Origin: Kangiella marina | GTDB lineage: Bacteria; Pseudomonadota; Gammaproteobacteria; Enterobacterales; Kangiellaceae | Length of the DNA stretch: 64,000 nucleotides | Direction of reading: 5' to 3' | Assembly (NCBI RefSeq): GCF_039541235.1 | Contig: NZ_BAABFV010000001.1 | Span: 1 to 64,000 of the forward strand | In this document: positions 8,701-21,207 of the stretch, piece by piece | How the letters are laid out: the number at the start of each line of letters is the position of its first letter | How positions within the stretch are numbered: the stretch's first letter is position 1 | Notes under the pieces: generated by a model | The model's input: only the letters and a program-made list of their open reading frames with translations | Databases searched by the model: none | Told to the model about the DNA's origin: nothing | Program-made: the position numbers and the translations under genes

Positions 8701-9375
8701 TTATTTACGGGGTTTACTGAACCTTTTGCGTTGATTATGTGTAGGGTTATGTGATGAGGTTTTTGCGCCTCGGGGAGGCTCTACCTCTATAACTTTGTAC
8801 TCGCCGGGTTGTAAATCCCCGATAGTCCAGGGGCCAATACTCGCGCGTATTAAACGTAGAGTAGGGAAACCAATAGCCGCTGTCATACGTCTTACTTGTC
8901 TATTTTTCCCTTCTTTAAGGGTTAACTCTAGCCAGGTGTCAGGCACATTTTTACGTTCACGTATCGGAGGCTCTCTGTGCCAAACGCTGGGCTCATCAAT
9001 TATTCTCACTTTCGCAGGCTTTGTGGTGTACTTTTGGATCTCGACGCCATGGCGTAAGGGTTCCAAACCCTCGTCGCTGGGGGCGCCTTCAACCTGAACC
9101 CAGTAGGTTTTGCTCATTTTCTTCTTTGGGTTGGCGATTTGATGCTGAAGCTGGCCATCATCCGTCAAAAGCAATAGTCCCTCTGAATCTTTGTCGAGTC
9201 GTCCAGCGGGGTAAACCTTTTTAATGTCAACATAATCGGCAAGGGTCGAGTCACCATCTTCGCCAGTGAACTGACACAGTGTGTTGTAAGGCTTGTTGAG
9301 GAGAACCAATTGACTCATGGTTGATTGAAAATTAGCCAGTTTATAAAAGTCTTGGCATTGTAACCATTTACGCAT
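8701..9375 (-). CDS. rluE: 23S rRNA pseudouridine(2457) synthase RluE
   Basis: An RsuA/RluB-type pseudouridine synthase without an S4 domain. The catalytic Asp is in AGRLDKDSEGLLLL. Also present are KMSKTYWVQVEG and the C-terminal GKNRQVRRMTAAIG motif. The basic C-terminal tail (RKRFSKPRK) probably contacts RNA. The start at 9375 gives a 19-residue leader before MSQLVLLNKPYNTL; the internal ATG at 9318 is an alternative, since neither has a strong ribosome site. It is divergent from icd, as in E. coli. Confidence 0.92.
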   Translation of the reverse strand: MRKWLQCQDFYKLANFQSTMSQLVLLNKPYNTLCQFTGEDGDSTLADYVDIKKVYPAGRLDKDSEGLLLLTDDGQLQHQIANPKKKMSKTYWVQVEGAPSDEGLEPLRHGVEIQKYTTKPAKVRIIDEPSVWHREPPIRERKNVPDTWLELTLKEGKNRQVRRMTAAIGFPTLRLIRASIGPWTIGDLQPGEYKVIEVEPPRGAKTSSHNPTHNQRKRFSKPRK

Positions 9376-9472
9376 CGAGTTTCATGACAAATGTGAATAA
9401 ACTTTGGTCTATTGAGCATGCAGGAATTTTTGTTTTCGCGTATAATGTCGCGCACTTCATTCATAAAGATAG

Positions 9473-11767
<2,295 letters not shown>

Positions 11768-11783
11768 TCTTTGATGCTGAGCT

Positions 11784-11811
11784 AAAAAGGCGCCTTAATG
11801 GCGCCTTTTTT
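11784..11811 (+). terminator. Rho-independent terminator of icd
   Basis: AAAAAGGCGCC, TTAAT loop and GGCGCC are followed by TTTTTT, 17 bp after the stop codon. Confidence 0.94.
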
Positions 11812-11908
11812 GTGCCTGATAGAAAATATATTTGGTGATAAAATGTTGCAAGTGCAATTATAAGTGGTTAGTATTCTGCTCAGTAGTGAATAAAAGAGAC
11901 GCGTCTAA

Positions 11909-12586
11909 ATGCAAGACCATGACAATATTATCCTTCCTGATTACCAAGAGTATCCGACGGATGAAATGCTGAAGCGATCACAGACCTTTTATGAGGAAAT
12001 TAAGCGCCGCCATACGGTTCGAGATTTTTCGGATAAGCCAGTACCTCGTGAAATTATTGAGAACTGTATTAAAGCAGCCGGCACGGCACCAAGCGGGGCT
12101 AACCATCAGCCGTGGTATTTTAGTGTCATCGGTAGCCCAGAGGTAAAAAAAGAGGTTAGGGTTCATGCTGAGCGCGAAGAGTATGCATTTTACGATGAAG
12201 GTAAGGGTGGGGAAGTTTGGCTTGATGCATTAAAGCCTTTAGGCACTGACTCGCATAAGCCTTACTTGGAGACAGCACCATGGCTCATTGCGATTTTTGG
12301 ACAGCGTAAGGGCGGTATTCATGCCGGTGAGCAACGTAAGAATTATTACGTGCCTGAGTCGGTAGGGATCGCTACTGGTTTTTTAATTCATGCGTTACAT
12401 AGCTGTGGATTGGTGACTTTAACTCATACCCCGAAGCCGATGGGGTTTCTTAATACGATTTGTGATCGTCCGAAGTCTGATCGACCTTATATTTTGTTGG
12501 TTACCGGTTATCCTGCCGAGGGCGCAACCATACCCGTGCACGCAACCGTTAAAAAGCCGTTGCAAGATATTGCCGACTTTATTTGA
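11909..12586 (+). CDS. Nitroreductase-fold flavoprotein, iodotyrosine deiodinase-like
   Basis: A 225-residue FMN-dependent nitroreductase-family enzyme. The FMN-binding N-terminus is clear ([19 protein letters not shown], then [14 protein letters not shown]). The lid region carries E91, Y95 and K117 in EEYAFYDE and [10 protein letters not shown]. These align with the Glu-Tyr-Lys triad that binds the halotyrosine zwitterion in vertebrate and bacterial iodotyrosine deiodinases. The downstream block [15 protein letters not shown] and [12 protein letters not shown] also matches that subfamily rather than NfsB or BluB. Activity on halotyrosines is inferred from motif alignment by eye. It converges on a MarR gene that may or may not regulate it. 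Confidence 0.85.
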   Translation: MQDHDNIILPDYQEYPTDEMLKRSQTFYEEIKRRHTVRDFSDKPVPREIIENCIKAAGTAPSGANHQPWYFSVIGSPEVKKEVRVHAEREEYAFYDEGKGGEVWLDALKPLGTDSHKPYLETAPWLIAIFGQRKGGIHAGEQRKNYYVPESVGIATGFLIHALHSCGLVTLTHTPKPMGFLNTICDRPKSDRPYILLVTGYPAEGATIPVHATVKKPLQDIADFI

Positions 12587-12603
12587 TGAATGTTAGGACA
12601 TGA

Positions 12604-12631
12604 TGGACGAGCAAATTTGCTAGTCCATTTT
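12604..12631. terminator. Shared bidirectional terminator hairpin
   Basis: TGGAC and GTCCA flank AGCAAATTTGCT, giving an almost perfect stem between two convergent genes, followed by TTTT on the + strand. It overlaps the last few bases of the marR gene. On the minus strand the hairpin would end marR transcription. Confidence 0.65.
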
Positions 12632-13180
12632 GTTAAACCAGCGGATAATTTCCTTTTGATCGCCTGAAAGTTCGATACCTTCATTTTGCTCAGCGATAGC
12701 GTGCTGCGCTAATAGCTCTACCGCTTGCTGCTCTAGCTTTTTTAAGTTTTTAATCAATTCGGTACGTTGTTTTTTCGTCAGAAAAGAAGCGAACTGTTCA
12801 TCACGGCGAGTCAGGCTTGCCGTAACTTTTGTATACACTGCCTGTCCTTTATCCGTCAGATAAAGCAGCTTTTCCTTTTTATTATTGGGTAGTGCTCGTT
12901 TCTCTATCAATCCTTGATTAAGTAGAGCTTTGACGCCACGACTGATAGTGTAACTATCGAGTTTTGTTTGAAAGGCAATCTGTGCAGCCGAGACAGGGGT
13001 ATAAGTTCCGACGTTTAGTAGTACTCGAAGCTCACGAGAGCCTAAGTCAGTGATCTTTCTGATCTCAATATCTCTGCCCAGTTGCAAAATATTACTGATA
13101 ACGGCAATGCGATAGGGCAGGTGTTGATCAAGCTCGTAGGTTTCCGTCGTTTCCATGTCGGTAGACAATTCGTTTGTCAT
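12620..13180 (-). CDS. MarR-family transcriptional regulator
   Basis: A 186-residue winged-helix protein. The HTH and wing are visible around residues 55-110 (VSAAQIAFQTKLDSYTISRGVKALLNQGLIEKRALPNNKKEKLLYLTDKG), typical of MarR. An acidic N-terminal extension and a C-terminal tail (EGIELSGDQKEIIRWF) make it longer than the usual 140-150 residues. The ligand is unknown. It is convergent with the deiodinase-like gene and divergent from ltaE, so ltaE or its own promoter are possible targets. Confidence 0.9.
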   Translation of the reverse strand: MTNELSTDMETTETYELDQHLPYRIAVISNILQLGRDIEIRKITDLGSRELRVLLNVGTYTPVSAAQIAFQTKLDSYTISRGVKALLNQGLIEKRALPNNKKEKLLYLTDKGQAVYTKVTASLTRRDEQFASFLTKKQRTELIKNLKKLEQQAVELLAQHAIAEQNEGIELSGDQKEIIRWFNKMD

Positions 13181-13369
13181 GAGAAATCATTGTTAGTTTT
13201 TATTCATTGTAGCCTAAATGTATTTATTAGAGAAATTTGAGTGGCACAGAGAGTGCTGGAGTTAACATTTAACGGTTTGATTTTATGGGTTCAATCAGTC
13301 ACGATATTTATGCATAATGGCAGGCTAAGATAGTCAATGGCAGCTGGTTTAAACAGTTAAGAGGCAAAT

Positions 13370-14383
13370 ATGATCGACTTAAGAAGTGATACAGTGACGC
13401 AGCCGACCGAAGCGATGCGCAAAGTGATGGCAAAAGCGGCGGTAGGCGACGATGTTTTTCACGACGATCCAACCGTTAACCGCTTAGAGGCATTGATGGC
13501 TGAGATGTCGGGAAAAGCTGATGCTTTGTTTGTCCCTTCTGGAACCATGTCGAATCTTGTCGGCTTACTCGCTCACTGCCAACGAGGCGAAGAGTACATT
13601 GTGGGGCAGGATTACCATACCTATTTATACGAAGCGGGCGGTGCGCCGGTCTTGGGTAGTATTGTGCCTCAGCCCGTCGCTGTTGAGCCAGATGGTACGC
13701 TCGATCTAGCGAAGGTCGAGAAGGTGATCAAAAAAGACGACTATCACTTTGCAAGGACAAAGCTCTTGTGTCTTGAAAACACACATAACGGCAAAGTGAT
13801 CCCGCTGGAGTACATGCAACAAGCTTACCAGTTTGCTCAGAATAAAGGGTTAGGCTTGCATTTAGACGGAGCGAGAGCTTTCAACGCAACGGTCGCTCTT
13901 GGTTGTGAGCTTAAGGACTTGGCGCAGTATTCGGACTCGGTTTCTATATGCCTTTCTAAAGGCTTGGGGGCACCTGTGGGTTCAGTACTGTGCGCGGATA
14001 AAGATACCATTAAATGGGCGCGGCGTTGGCGCAAAATGGTTGGTGGTGGCATGCGCCAAGCTGGTGTGTTAGCTGCTGCTGGTATTTTCGCGCTTGAGAA
14101 CCATGTTGATCGCTTAGCCAAAGACCATGCCAAGGCTAAAATTTTAGCTGAGCGCTTATCTAAATTTGAGCAATTAAGTGTCAAGCCGGACTTGGTTCAA
14201 ACCAATATGGTCTTTATCAAAACTGAACTTGAGACAGCTCAGAAACTCGCTGCCTATTTGGAGCAAAAAGAAGTTCGCATTATTCCAGGAGAAAATATGC
14301 GCTGGGTAATGCACTTGGATGTTACTAGTGAGCAATTAAACTATGTCTGCCAGCAAGTCGAGGACTTCTTTAACTCGCTTTAG
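13370..14383 (+). CDS. ltaE: Low-specificity L-threonine aldolase
   Basis: A PLP enzyme of fold type I that cleaves L-threonine or L-allo-threonine to glycine and acetaldehyde. The N-terminus [17 protein letters not shown], the [13 protein letters not shown] block and the LENTHN motif are diagnostic. The PLP lysine is about residue 197 in [14 protein letters not shown]. Length of 337 residues is normal. AGAGG lies upstream of the ATG. Its 3' end overlaps the convergent fabR by 14 bp. Confidence 0.95.
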   Translation: MIDLRSDTVTQPTEAMRKVMAKAAVGDDVFHDDPTVNRLEALMAEMSGKADALFVPSGTMSNLVGLLAHCQRGEEYIVGQDYHTYLYEAGGAPVLGSIVPQPVAVEPDGTLDLAKVEKVIKKDDYHFARTKLLCLENTHNGKVIPLEYMQQAYQFAQNKGLGLHLDGARAFNATVALGCELKDLAQYSDSVSICLSKGLGAPVGSVLCADKDTIKWARRWRKMVGGGMRQAGVLAAAGIFALENHVDRLAKDHAKAKILAERLSKFEQLSVKPDLVQTNMVFIKTELETAQKLAAYLEQKEVRIIPGENMRWVMHLDVTSEQLNYVCQQVEDFFNSL

Positions 14384-15005
14384 CGTTCCCGTCAGCGACT
14401 TTTCCAAGGTGCATTGCTTTCGCACCGAATGATAAGTATCGCAATTGCATCGTGGTGCGCTCTTTTAATGCTTCGCGTTCAGCTGGCCCGAGATCGAGAA
14501 ACTCTGCGCCAGCATTGAAAACCAGTGTAACTAACCCTTCAGCAATGGTGAAAGCTTGCTCCTGGTTGTAATTTGATTCTTGTGCCAAGTAATCGCTTAA
14601 CTCTTCTTTGAAGTGCTGAATCTCTCGGGCGACAGCATCACGAAAAGCAGGGGAAATCCCGGTTCTTTCACGAAGCAGTAATCTAAAGATGTTAGGATTC
14701 TTTTCAACAAACTCCATGAAGGTATCGACTGAGGTTTGGATCACGCTACCATTAAGCTCGATTCGACTTCGAGCTTTACGCATAAGCTTGCGCAGAGTGA
14801 CGCCAGATTCATCGACCAAGGTTAAACCCAGGGCCTCCATATCATCAAAGTGGCGATAGAAGGAGGTTGGAGCGATACCTGCTTCTCGGGCAACTTCGCG
14901 TAGACTCATGCTTGAAAAGCTATGATCTGCCGATAAATGAGCAAGCGCGGCCTGGATAATTGCCTGTCGAGTTTTTTCTTTTTGTAGTGCGCGAGTGCCA
15001 GCCAT
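14370..15005 (-). CDS. fabR: FabR, TetR-family repressor of unsaturated fatty acid synthesis
   Basis: A 211-residue TetR-family repressor. The N-terminal HTH ([20 protein letters not shown]) and the core [25 protein letters not shown] and [10 protein letters not shown] segments closely match E. coli FabR. FabR senses unsaturated versus saturated acyl-ACP/CoA and represses fabB/fabA or desaturase genes. The start is at one of two adjacent ATG codons (15005 or 15008); a longer in-frame reading to 15194 would run through the operators and the divergent promoter and is rejected. The divergent desaturase gene is the obvious target. Confidence 0.95.
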   Translation of the reverse strand: MAGTRALQKEKTRQAIIQAALAHLSADHSFSSMSLREVAREAGIAPTSFYRHFDDMEALGLTLVDESGVTLRKLMRKARSRIELNGSVIQTSVDTFMEFVEKNPNIFRLLLRERTGISPAFRDAVAREIQHFKEELSDYLAQESNYNQEQAFTIAEGLVTLVFNAGAEFLDLGPAEREALKERTTMQLRYLSFGAKAMHLGKVADGNAKAS

Positions 15006-15057
15006 CATGTAGTATTTATTGTTGTAAAGTAGCTCTAGTATAGGAAACAATGCGTTA

Positions 15058-15075
15058 AGTGTACAGTTGTACGCT
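15058..15075. promoter_or_regulatory. FabR-type operator 1
   Basis: AGTGTACAGTTGTACGCT differs by one base from the symmetrical FabR site AGCGTACA-NN-TGTACGCT. It lies 53 bp upstream of the fabR start, suggesting autoregulation. Confidence 0.85.
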
Positions 15076-15120
15076 GGATTGCATTTTGATTCGACTATAG
15101 ATATACTGTGCAAAGATTTA

Positions 15121-15138
15121 AGCGTACAAGTGTACGCT
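15121..15138. promoter_or_regulatory. FabR-type operator 2
   Basis: AGCGTACAAGTGTACGCT is a perfect match to the palindrome known for E. coli FabR. It ends 19 bp before the desaturase ATG, so bound repressor would sit at or just after the promoter. Confidence 0.92.
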
Positions 15139-15157
15139 GTAATAAAGAGGTAAGTAA

Positions 15158-16321
15158 ATGTCTGCAACTCAACCCCATTCACACGAGCAATCACCCCAAA
15201 AAGGTCGCCTAATTTGGCCTAATATCATCTTTTTTGGTTTGAGTTTTCTGATTGCTGTAACCGTCGTACCTTGGTATGGCTTTGAATATGGCTTCCATTG
15301 GTCTACCTGGTTATGGGCAACGGGGCTATGGCTATTCTCTAGCACGTCAATTTCAATGGGTTACCATCGCTTATGGTCGCACAGAGCTTATGAAGCGAAC
15401 GGTTTCTTGCGAGGCATTTTAGCGTTCGGCGGTTGCTTGGCGTTGCAAAACAGTGCGCTGCATTGGGCGTCAGATCACCGTATACACCATAAGCATGTGG
15501 ATCATGATGAGAAAGACCCTTACTCAGCGAGCTTAGGCTTCTGGCACTCACACATTGGTTGGATTCTAAAGCGTCGAAATGAACTCCGTTACGACGAGCA
15601 GTATGATCGCTGTCCTGATTTAAAGCGTGATCCAATTGTGATGTTCCAGCACAAACATTACTGGTTATTAAGCATTGGTGCCAATGTGATGGTTCCAGCG
15701 CTGTTAGGGCTTGCCTACGGTATCTTCTGGGAGATGATGCTAGTCGCCGGTGTGTTCCGTTTAGTATGGTCGCATCACCTGACTTTCTTTATCAACTCTC
15801 TAGCTCACATCTGGGGTTCTCGTCCTTACACCGAAGAGAACTCAGCGCGTGATAACTTTATTTTAGCGGTGTTGACTGGTGGTGAGGGTTACCATAATTA
15901 TCATCATAAGTTCCAGTACGACTACCGTAATGGCATTAGCTGGTGGCACTTCGATCCATCAAAATGGTGGATTAAAGCATTCAGCTGGGTCGGTGTGACA
16001 AAGAACTTAAAAGTGGTGTCAAAGGATAAGATTGAGCGAGCGAAAGCCCAGACCTTGCTATTAAAAGCAAAAGAGAAGACGGCTCACTTGCCAAATGCAG
16101 AAGAAATTATGCAAAAGCTTCATCATGAATATGATCAGTTGGTACTGAATATGACTGAGTTCTATGAAGCGAAGAAGGCATGGTTGGAGTCTAAGAAAGC
16201 CGACATCGCTCATGAAATAGCGGAAGAAAAAGCTCATCTGATTGAGAATTACGAACAGTTTAAACTCAAGCTTGAAGAGCAAAAACTTAACTGGATGAAG
16301 CTAGCTAAGCAGTACGCTTAA
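15158..16321 (+). CDS. Membrane acyl-CoA (delta-9 type) fatty acid desaturase
   Basis: Introduces a cis double bond into saturated acyl chains using O2 and a di-iron centre in the inner membrane. The three histidine boxes of the SCD/OLE1 class are present: HRLWSH (about residue 70), HRIHHKH (about 107) and HNYHH (about 246). Four hydrophobic segments surround them. The last 80 residues form a charged coiled coil ([18 protein letters not shown]...) beyond the catalytic core. AAGAGG precedes the ATG. FabR control is indicated by the operator immediately upstream. Confidence 0.94.
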   Translation: MSATQPHSHEQSPQKGRLIWPNIIFFGLSFLIAVTVVPWYGFEYGFHWSTWLWATGLWLFSSTSISMGYHRLWSHRAYEANGFLRGILAFGGCLALQNSALHWASDHRIHHKHVDHDEKDPYSASLGFWHSHIGWILKRRNELRYDEQYDRCPDLKRDPIVMFQHKHYWLLSIGANVMVPALLGLAYGIFWEMMLVAGVFRLVWSHHLTFFINSLAHIWGSRPYTEENSARDNFILAVLTGGEGYHNYHHKFQYDYRNGISWWHFDPSKWWIKAFSWVGVTKNLKVVSKDKIERAKAQTLLLKAKEKTAHLPNAEEIMQKLHHEYDQLVLNMTEFYEAKKAWLESKKADIAHEIAEEKAHLIENYEQFKLKLEEQKLNWMKLAKQYA

Positions 16322-16345
16322 TCGTTAGCTAAGTCAGTAGTCAAT

Positions 16346-16374
16346 AAAAAGCCCAGCAAACGCTGGGCTTTTTT
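16346..16374 (+). terminator. Rho-independent terminator, likely bidirectional
   Basis: AAAAAGCCCAGC, AAAC loop and GCTGGGC are followed by TTTTTT. The upstream A run means it could also serve the convergent trxB transcript. Confidence 0.92.
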
Positions 16375-16396
16375 GAGTTGATTGCTTGAAAATTTT

Positions 16397-17350
<954 letters not shown>

Positions 17351-17565
17351 TTATCTCCGAAGTTCTAAAGTATTTATAACAATTTGGGCTAAATTGTAGG
17401 TATTTGTTAGCAATAAATAAACCTTTTATTCATTACGTTATTCTATGGAGCCATAGGTTGAAGACTTCAAGGGGACACAAGTGGGTTTAGTGGTAATGCA
17501 AATCCGCATTGAAAATAATGCAAATAAGCGTTACTCTAAAACTACATCAGATATGTGTGCGAATT

Positions 17566-17745
17566 ATGAACAACGATACTTTTGACAACAGCTACGAAAC
17601 CGATAAAGACATCGATGAAGTGATCCAACAGGTCGCTAATGATGCCTCTTTATATGGCTTAGATGCGGAAAAAGTCAGAGAAATCTGGTTTGATGCGTTG
17701 CTTCGACAGGTTGCTGACAATGAGTTGGAGCGAAAAGCCCATTAG
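17566..17745 (+). CDS. Small acidic protein of unknown function
   Basis: A 59-residue product rich in Asp and Glu, predicted mostly helical (DKDIDEVIQQVANDASLYGLDAEKVREIWFDALLRQ). I chose the ATG at 17566 because the acidic conserved-looking part begins there. A TTG at 17509 would add 19 basic residues. No strong ribosome site is seen for either. It converges on the DUF1801 gene 12 bp away. Confidence 0.6.
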   Translation: MNNDTFDNSYETDKDIDEVIQQVANDASLYGLDAEKVREIWFDALLRQVADNELERKAH

Positions 17746-17757
17746 GGTTTTTCGAGT

Positions 17758-18186
17758 TTAGCATCCTGACTGATGCTTCTTCGTGTATGCTGCCGACTTC
17801 CTGAGCATTTGTTTAAGCACTTTCTTATCTACATCCTCTAATTTATTGATATATAAGCATGATTTACTGGCTTTGTGCTTGCCAAGTTTTTCGAGCAGGT
17901 CGGGGTATCGATTCATTCCTGCCATAATATAAAGCGTTAAATTTTGCTTTCGTGGCGAAAAGCCGACTAAAAACCAATCACCCTCGCGACCGCTGGCATA
18001 GGTGTAATGGTATTCACCAAAGCCGATTATGCTGTCTCCCCACATTCTAGGTTCTTCCTTTGTGACTTCTTGCATGAGCTTGAGAATTTCAAAGCTGTCG
18101 GCGCGCTTTTGATCATGCTCAATCCTATTGAGAAAATCCCCCACAGACTGATCGTTAGGTTTGGTTTTATTGTCCGCTTGTGCCAT
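17758..18186 (-). CDS. DUF1801 domain protein
   Basis: A 142-residue cytosolic protein. The core GFGEYHYTYASGREGDWFLV, GFSPRKQNLTLYI and KSCLYINKLEDVD matches the DUF1801 (YdhG-like) family, whose biochemical role is unknown. It is 10 bp downstream of a DsbA-family gene on the same strand and probably co-transcribed. Confidence 0.85.
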   Translation of the reverse strand: MAQADNKTKPNDQSVGDFLNRIEHDQKRADSFEILKLMQEVTKEEPRMWGDSIIGFGEYHYTYASGREGDWFLVGFSPRKQNLTLYIMAGMNRYPDLLEKLGKHKASKSCLYINKLEDVDKKVLKQMLRKSAAYTKKHQSGC

Positions 18187-18196
18187 CGAAGATCCT

Positions 18197-18829
18197 TTAC
18201 TTATGATTCTTCAGGTATGCATCTATCATATCAAACATTGCCTGTGGGTGTTTGTAATCCACTGGTATCTCGTATAACAAGTCATTGATCAGTAGCGCCA
18301 ATGACGGAAACCCTCTTGAAGATAATTGTTTATAGAGTGCTATCTGCTTCATTAGCTCGGACTCAGTTTCGTCTGAGCAAAGATCCTCTTTGAACTGTTT
18401 AGTATTCAATACCAGCTTTTCAGCCAGCTGTATGAGGGTGTCAATGTCAGAAGGGTTCATTGCTTTCAAGTAATAGGCTTCCTGTATAGCGCTGATCATC
18501 AGTTGTCCAGCACCCTGATTAGAAGCGGCTATGACCGCTCTACAGGCGGGGTAGGTTGAACGTCGTGGCTGGCATAATGTCCAAAAATCATGATTAAACT
18601 CGGTGCCGAGGAGTTTCTCGATTCGATGCCAATAACTTTGAAGTGTCTGTTGTAACGACAAGGGCATGGGCTGATCAGAGTCTGGCGCTAAACCGCCAAG
18701 AATAAAGTCCACCTCCAAGTCTTCAGAAAAATGCTTATGGCAGAGCTGTTGTAAGCGCTCCCAAGTTGGCGCAAACCCCCAGCACCAACTGCACATAGGA
18801 TCATGAAAATAAAAGAGTTTTGCAGTCAT
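18197..18829 (-). CDS. DsbA-family (thioredoxin-fold) protein with CSWC motif
   Basis: A 210-residue protein without a signal peptide, so cytosolic. The active-site motif CSWC is at residues 13-16 (HDPMCSWCWGFAP), followed by a helical insert and the cis-Pro region SSRGFPSLALLIND. This pattern fits the FrnE/DsbA-like cytosolic oxidoreductases (DSBA Pfam family). It may act as thiol oxidoreductase or isomerase; the substrate is unknown. It leads an operon with the DUF1801 gene. Confidence 0.85.
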   Translation of the reverse strand: MTAKLFYFHDPMCSWCWGFAPTWERLQQLCHKHFSEDLEVDFILGGLAPDSDQPMPLSLQQTLQSYWHRIEKLLGTEFNHDFWTLCQPRRSTYPACRAVIAASNQGAGQLMISAIQEAYYLKAMNPSDIDTLIQLAEKLVLNTKQFKEDLCSDETESELMKQIALYKQLSSRGFPSLALLINDLLYEIPVDYKHPQAMFDMIDAYLKNHK

Positions 18830-18859
18830 ATTAAAAAGGTGACAGTTGTATGAATATAT

Positions 18860-19116
18860 AAAATAATACTTTACATCCTAGCCGTATATAGTATTCTACA
18901 CACGCTGGTTAAAATAACAGCTAACACGAAAGATACATATGTTCGATGCTACACCCTAGTGTAAAAAAGTTTAGGCTTTTATCCACTAACTGTCGTACCA
19001 CCGCTATTTGTTATCTAAGTTAATGCCGTTTTTATCTCAGTAACACCCGCGTTAGTGACCCAAAGGGGGTTTACGACGCAAACATTAATTTAAAGCAATT
19101 GGCTTTGGAGAAAAAC
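18860..19116 (+). promoter_or_regulatory. Promoter and long 5' untranslated region of the cold-shock gene
   Basis: More than 200 bp of non-coding sequence precede the csp start. A possible promoter is TTTACA with TATTCT 16 bp downstream near 18871-18898. A long structured leader is known to control several cspA-type mRNAs; several inverted repeats (for example around 19047-19071) would allow folding. The assignment is by analogy. Confidence 0.45.
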
Positions 19117-19323
19117 ATGTCAAAAGTAACTGGTACAGTTAAGTGGTTTAACGAGTCTAAAGGTTTTGGTTTCATCGAACAACAAGCTGGTGAAGATGTA
19201 TTCGTACACTTCCGCGCTATTCAAGGTGACGGTTTCAAAACTTTAGCAGAAGGCCAACAGGTTGAGTTCGAAATCGAGCAAGGCCCTAAAGGCGCTCAAG
19301 CTGCTAACGTTACTAAAGTATAA
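19117..19323 (+). CDS. Cold-shock domain protein
   Basis: A 68-residue single CSD protein. It binds single-stranded RNA/DNA through RNP1 (KGFGFIEQ) and RNP2 (DVFVHFRAI). Start at the ATG preceded by TTGGAG; an in-frame start 18 bp upstream would disrupt the standard N-terminus. It is flanked by its own terminator. Whether it is cold-induced, like CspA, or stationary, like CspD, cannot be told from the sequence. Confidence 0.95.
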   Translation: MSKVTGTVKWFNESKGFGFIEQQAGEDVFVHFRAIQGDGFKTLAEGQQVEFEIEQGPKGAQAANVTKV

Positions 19324-19342
19324 TTTATACTTTAAACGTTTC

Positions 19343-19374
19343 AAAAAAAGCCGCTCAGTTGAGCGGCTTTTTTT
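19343..19374 (+). terminator. Rho-independent terminator of csp
   Basis: A perfect AAAAAAAGCCGCTCA / TGAGCGGCTTTTTTT hairpin, 20 bp after the stop codon. Confidence 0.95.
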
Positions 19375-19511
19375 ATGCCTACAACAAACTCATTGAAGTA
19401 ATGAGACTATTAAATAAAAAATATAGGCTGTCGTTCTGAATTCTTTTTTAATGTGACGTTTTGTGATTAAATCATCGTGTTACTCATTATCATCAAGCAG
19501 GGAAACAACCT

Positions 19512-19877
19512 ATGAAAATAGCCTATCATGCAGAGGACGCAGTTGATGCGCAGCTTATTTCTGATCTCTTAAATAATAACGGTATCTTTGCACAAGTCCG
19601 TGGCGCTCACATGCAAGGTGCTGTAGGTGAAGCCGCAGCGATAGGGAATGTTAAAGTTTGGGTGAATGATGAGGATGTGAGCCAAGCTGAGGCGATCGTT
19701 GAGGAGTGGGGGAGTGCCACTTTTGTCGAGGAAGAAGATGCTCAGATGTTTGATGACAGTTTAAATTCGAGCGAAGACCAGAACCGAGTGATTAGCGAGT
19801 CGAGTTTCGGTTTAATGAAAACATGCTTTTTCATCATCTGCGTTATTATGGTGGTAGCCGCTTTGCTCAATGTCTAA
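19512..19877 (+). CDS. DUF2007 domain protein with C-terminal membrane helix
   Basis: A 121-residue protein. Residues 1-70 match the DUF2007 'putative signal transducing protein' domain (AEDAVDAQLISDLLNNNGIFAQVRG...GNVKVWVNDEDVSQAEAIV), related to PII-like folds. An acidic linker follows, then a C-terminal hydrophobic tail (MKTCFFIICVIMVVAALLNV) that should anchor it in the inner membrane. Function unknown. It is monocistronic. Confidence 0.85.
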   Translation: MKIAYHAEDAVDAQLISDLLNNNGIFAQVRGAHMQGAVGEAAAIGNVKVWVNDEDVSQAEAIVEEWGSATFVEEEDAQMFDDSLNSSEDQNRVISESSFGLMKTCFFIICVIMVVAALLNV

Positions 19878-19879
19878 TC

Positions 19880-19908
19880 AAAAAAGCCGCTCAGTCGAGC
19901 GGCTTTTT
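19880..19908 (+). terminator. Rho-independent terminator, likely bidirectional
   Basis: AAAAAAGCCGCTC, AGTC loop and GAGCGGCTTTTT. The stem is nearly identical to the csp terminator 0.5 kb upstream. The A run suggests it also ends the convergent ald transcript. Confidence 0.93.
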
Positions 19909-19923
19909 AATCACAAATGTCAC

Positions 19924-21057
19924 TTACAGAGTATCGTAACTAATTTCTAAGGCATCTTTCGGATCAACGTATTCAAACCCTAAGTTTTCTGCTACTGATT
20001 TCTCAGTCACTTGACCTTTATACACATTCAAGCCATTCAACAAGTGCGGATCACGAGCAAGTGCTTCGTGATAACCCTTGTTAGCAATGGTAATAATGTA
20101 GGGTAGAGTCACGTTGTTCAATGCAAATGTTGATGTACGTGGCACAGCACCCGGCATGTTAGCGACACAGTAATGAACCACATCATGCTTGATGTATGTT
20201 GGTTCTGCGTGTGTCGTTGCTTTTGAGGTAGCGAAACAGCCGCCTTGGTCAATTGCAACGTCTACTAGTACTGAACCTGGCTTCATGTTTTTAACCATCT
20301 CTTCAGTCACAAGCTTTGGAGCTGCTGCACCTGGAATTAGAACGCCACCAATCACTAAGTCAGCAGTTGTTACTTCTTGCTCAAGAGATTCCTGGCTTGA
20401 GAATACCGTTTCAACACGCGAACCGAACTCAGCGGTAATACGGCGAAGAGCGTCAACATTACGGTCAAGCACAACTACTCGTGCGCCTAGGCCTACAGCC
20501 ATGCGAATGGCGTTACTGCCCACAACACCAGCACCAATTACAACGCACTTTGCTGGCGATACGCCTGGTACGCCACCAAGCAACATGCCTAAACCGCCAC
20601 GAGATTTCTCAAGGCATTGTGCGCCAGCTTGGATCGACATGCGGCCAGCAACCTCTGACATTGGAGCTAACAGCGGTAAACCGCCGGTACGACCGGTTAC
20701 CGTTTCGTAAGCAATACAAACGGCGCCTGAATTAACCAAGTCTTGCGTCTGAGGCATATCTGGAGCTAAGTGAAGGTAAGTGAATAGAATTTGATCTTTA
20801 CGCAGACGCTTTCGTTCTTCTGCTAAAGGTTCTTTGACTTTCACAATCATTTCAGCTTTTGCGAAGACTTCTTCAGCCGTATCAACGATTGTTGCACCAG
20901 CCGCTGCATAATCTTCATCCGTAAAACCAATGCCGCTACCAGCATTTGTTTCAACAATAACGTCATGACCATGCGCGATAACTTCACGAACGCTACCAGG
21001 TACCATACCGGCGCGGTACTCGTGATTTTTGATTTCTTTAGGTACACCGATCAACAT
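19924..21057 (-). CDS. ald: Alanine dehydrogenase
   Basis: Catalyses reversible NAD-dependent deamination of L-alanine to pyruvate. The N-terminal [20 protein letters not shown], the substrate-binding VKVKEPL and TYLHLAPD segments, and the Rossmann motif [20 protein letters not shown] are typical. The catalytic His is in TYLHLAP. Length of 377 residues is slightly above the 371-residue norm. It is divergent from an Lrp-type regulator, a common arrangement for ald control. Confidence 0.96.
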   Translation of the reverse strand: MLIGVPKEIKNHEYRAGMVPGSVREVIAHGHDVIVETNAGSGIGFTDEDYAAAGATIVDTAEEVFAKAEMIVKVKEPLAEERKRLRKDQILFTYLHLAPDMPQTQDLVNSGAVCIAYETVTGRTGGLPLLAPMSEVAGRMSIQAGAQCLEKSRGGLGMLLGGVPGVSPAKCVVIGAGVVGSNAIRMAVGLGARVVVLDRNVDALRRITAEFGSRVETVFSSQESLEQEVTTADLVIGGVLIPGAAAPKLVTEEMVKNMKPGSVLVDVAIDQGGCFATSKATTHAEPTYIKHDVVHYCVANMPGAVPRTSTFALNNVTLPYIITIANKGYHEALARDPHLLNGLNVYKGQVTEKSVAENLGFEYVDPKDALEISYDTL

Positions 21058-21207
21058 AATATAGCTCCAAATTGACGGTTAAATTAAGCCCTTTCTGGGG
21101 CAGTAAAAATCGCTATTATAGTGCTGTTTTATCAGTTTTATTTGCTAATGTTTGGCTTTTTATAGTATAAGTATCTTTATTAATTCAAAAAACATTGTTT
21201 TTATTCT

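Noticed and set aside
15006-15194. Longer FabR reading frame starting at 15194
   Set aside because: It would translate through both operators and the divergent promoter, and the added residues have no match to the FabR N-terminus.
20189-20710. 173-codon + strand frame inside ald
   Set aside because: It is antisense to a conserved enzyme and has no recognisable domain; a shadow of ald codon bias.
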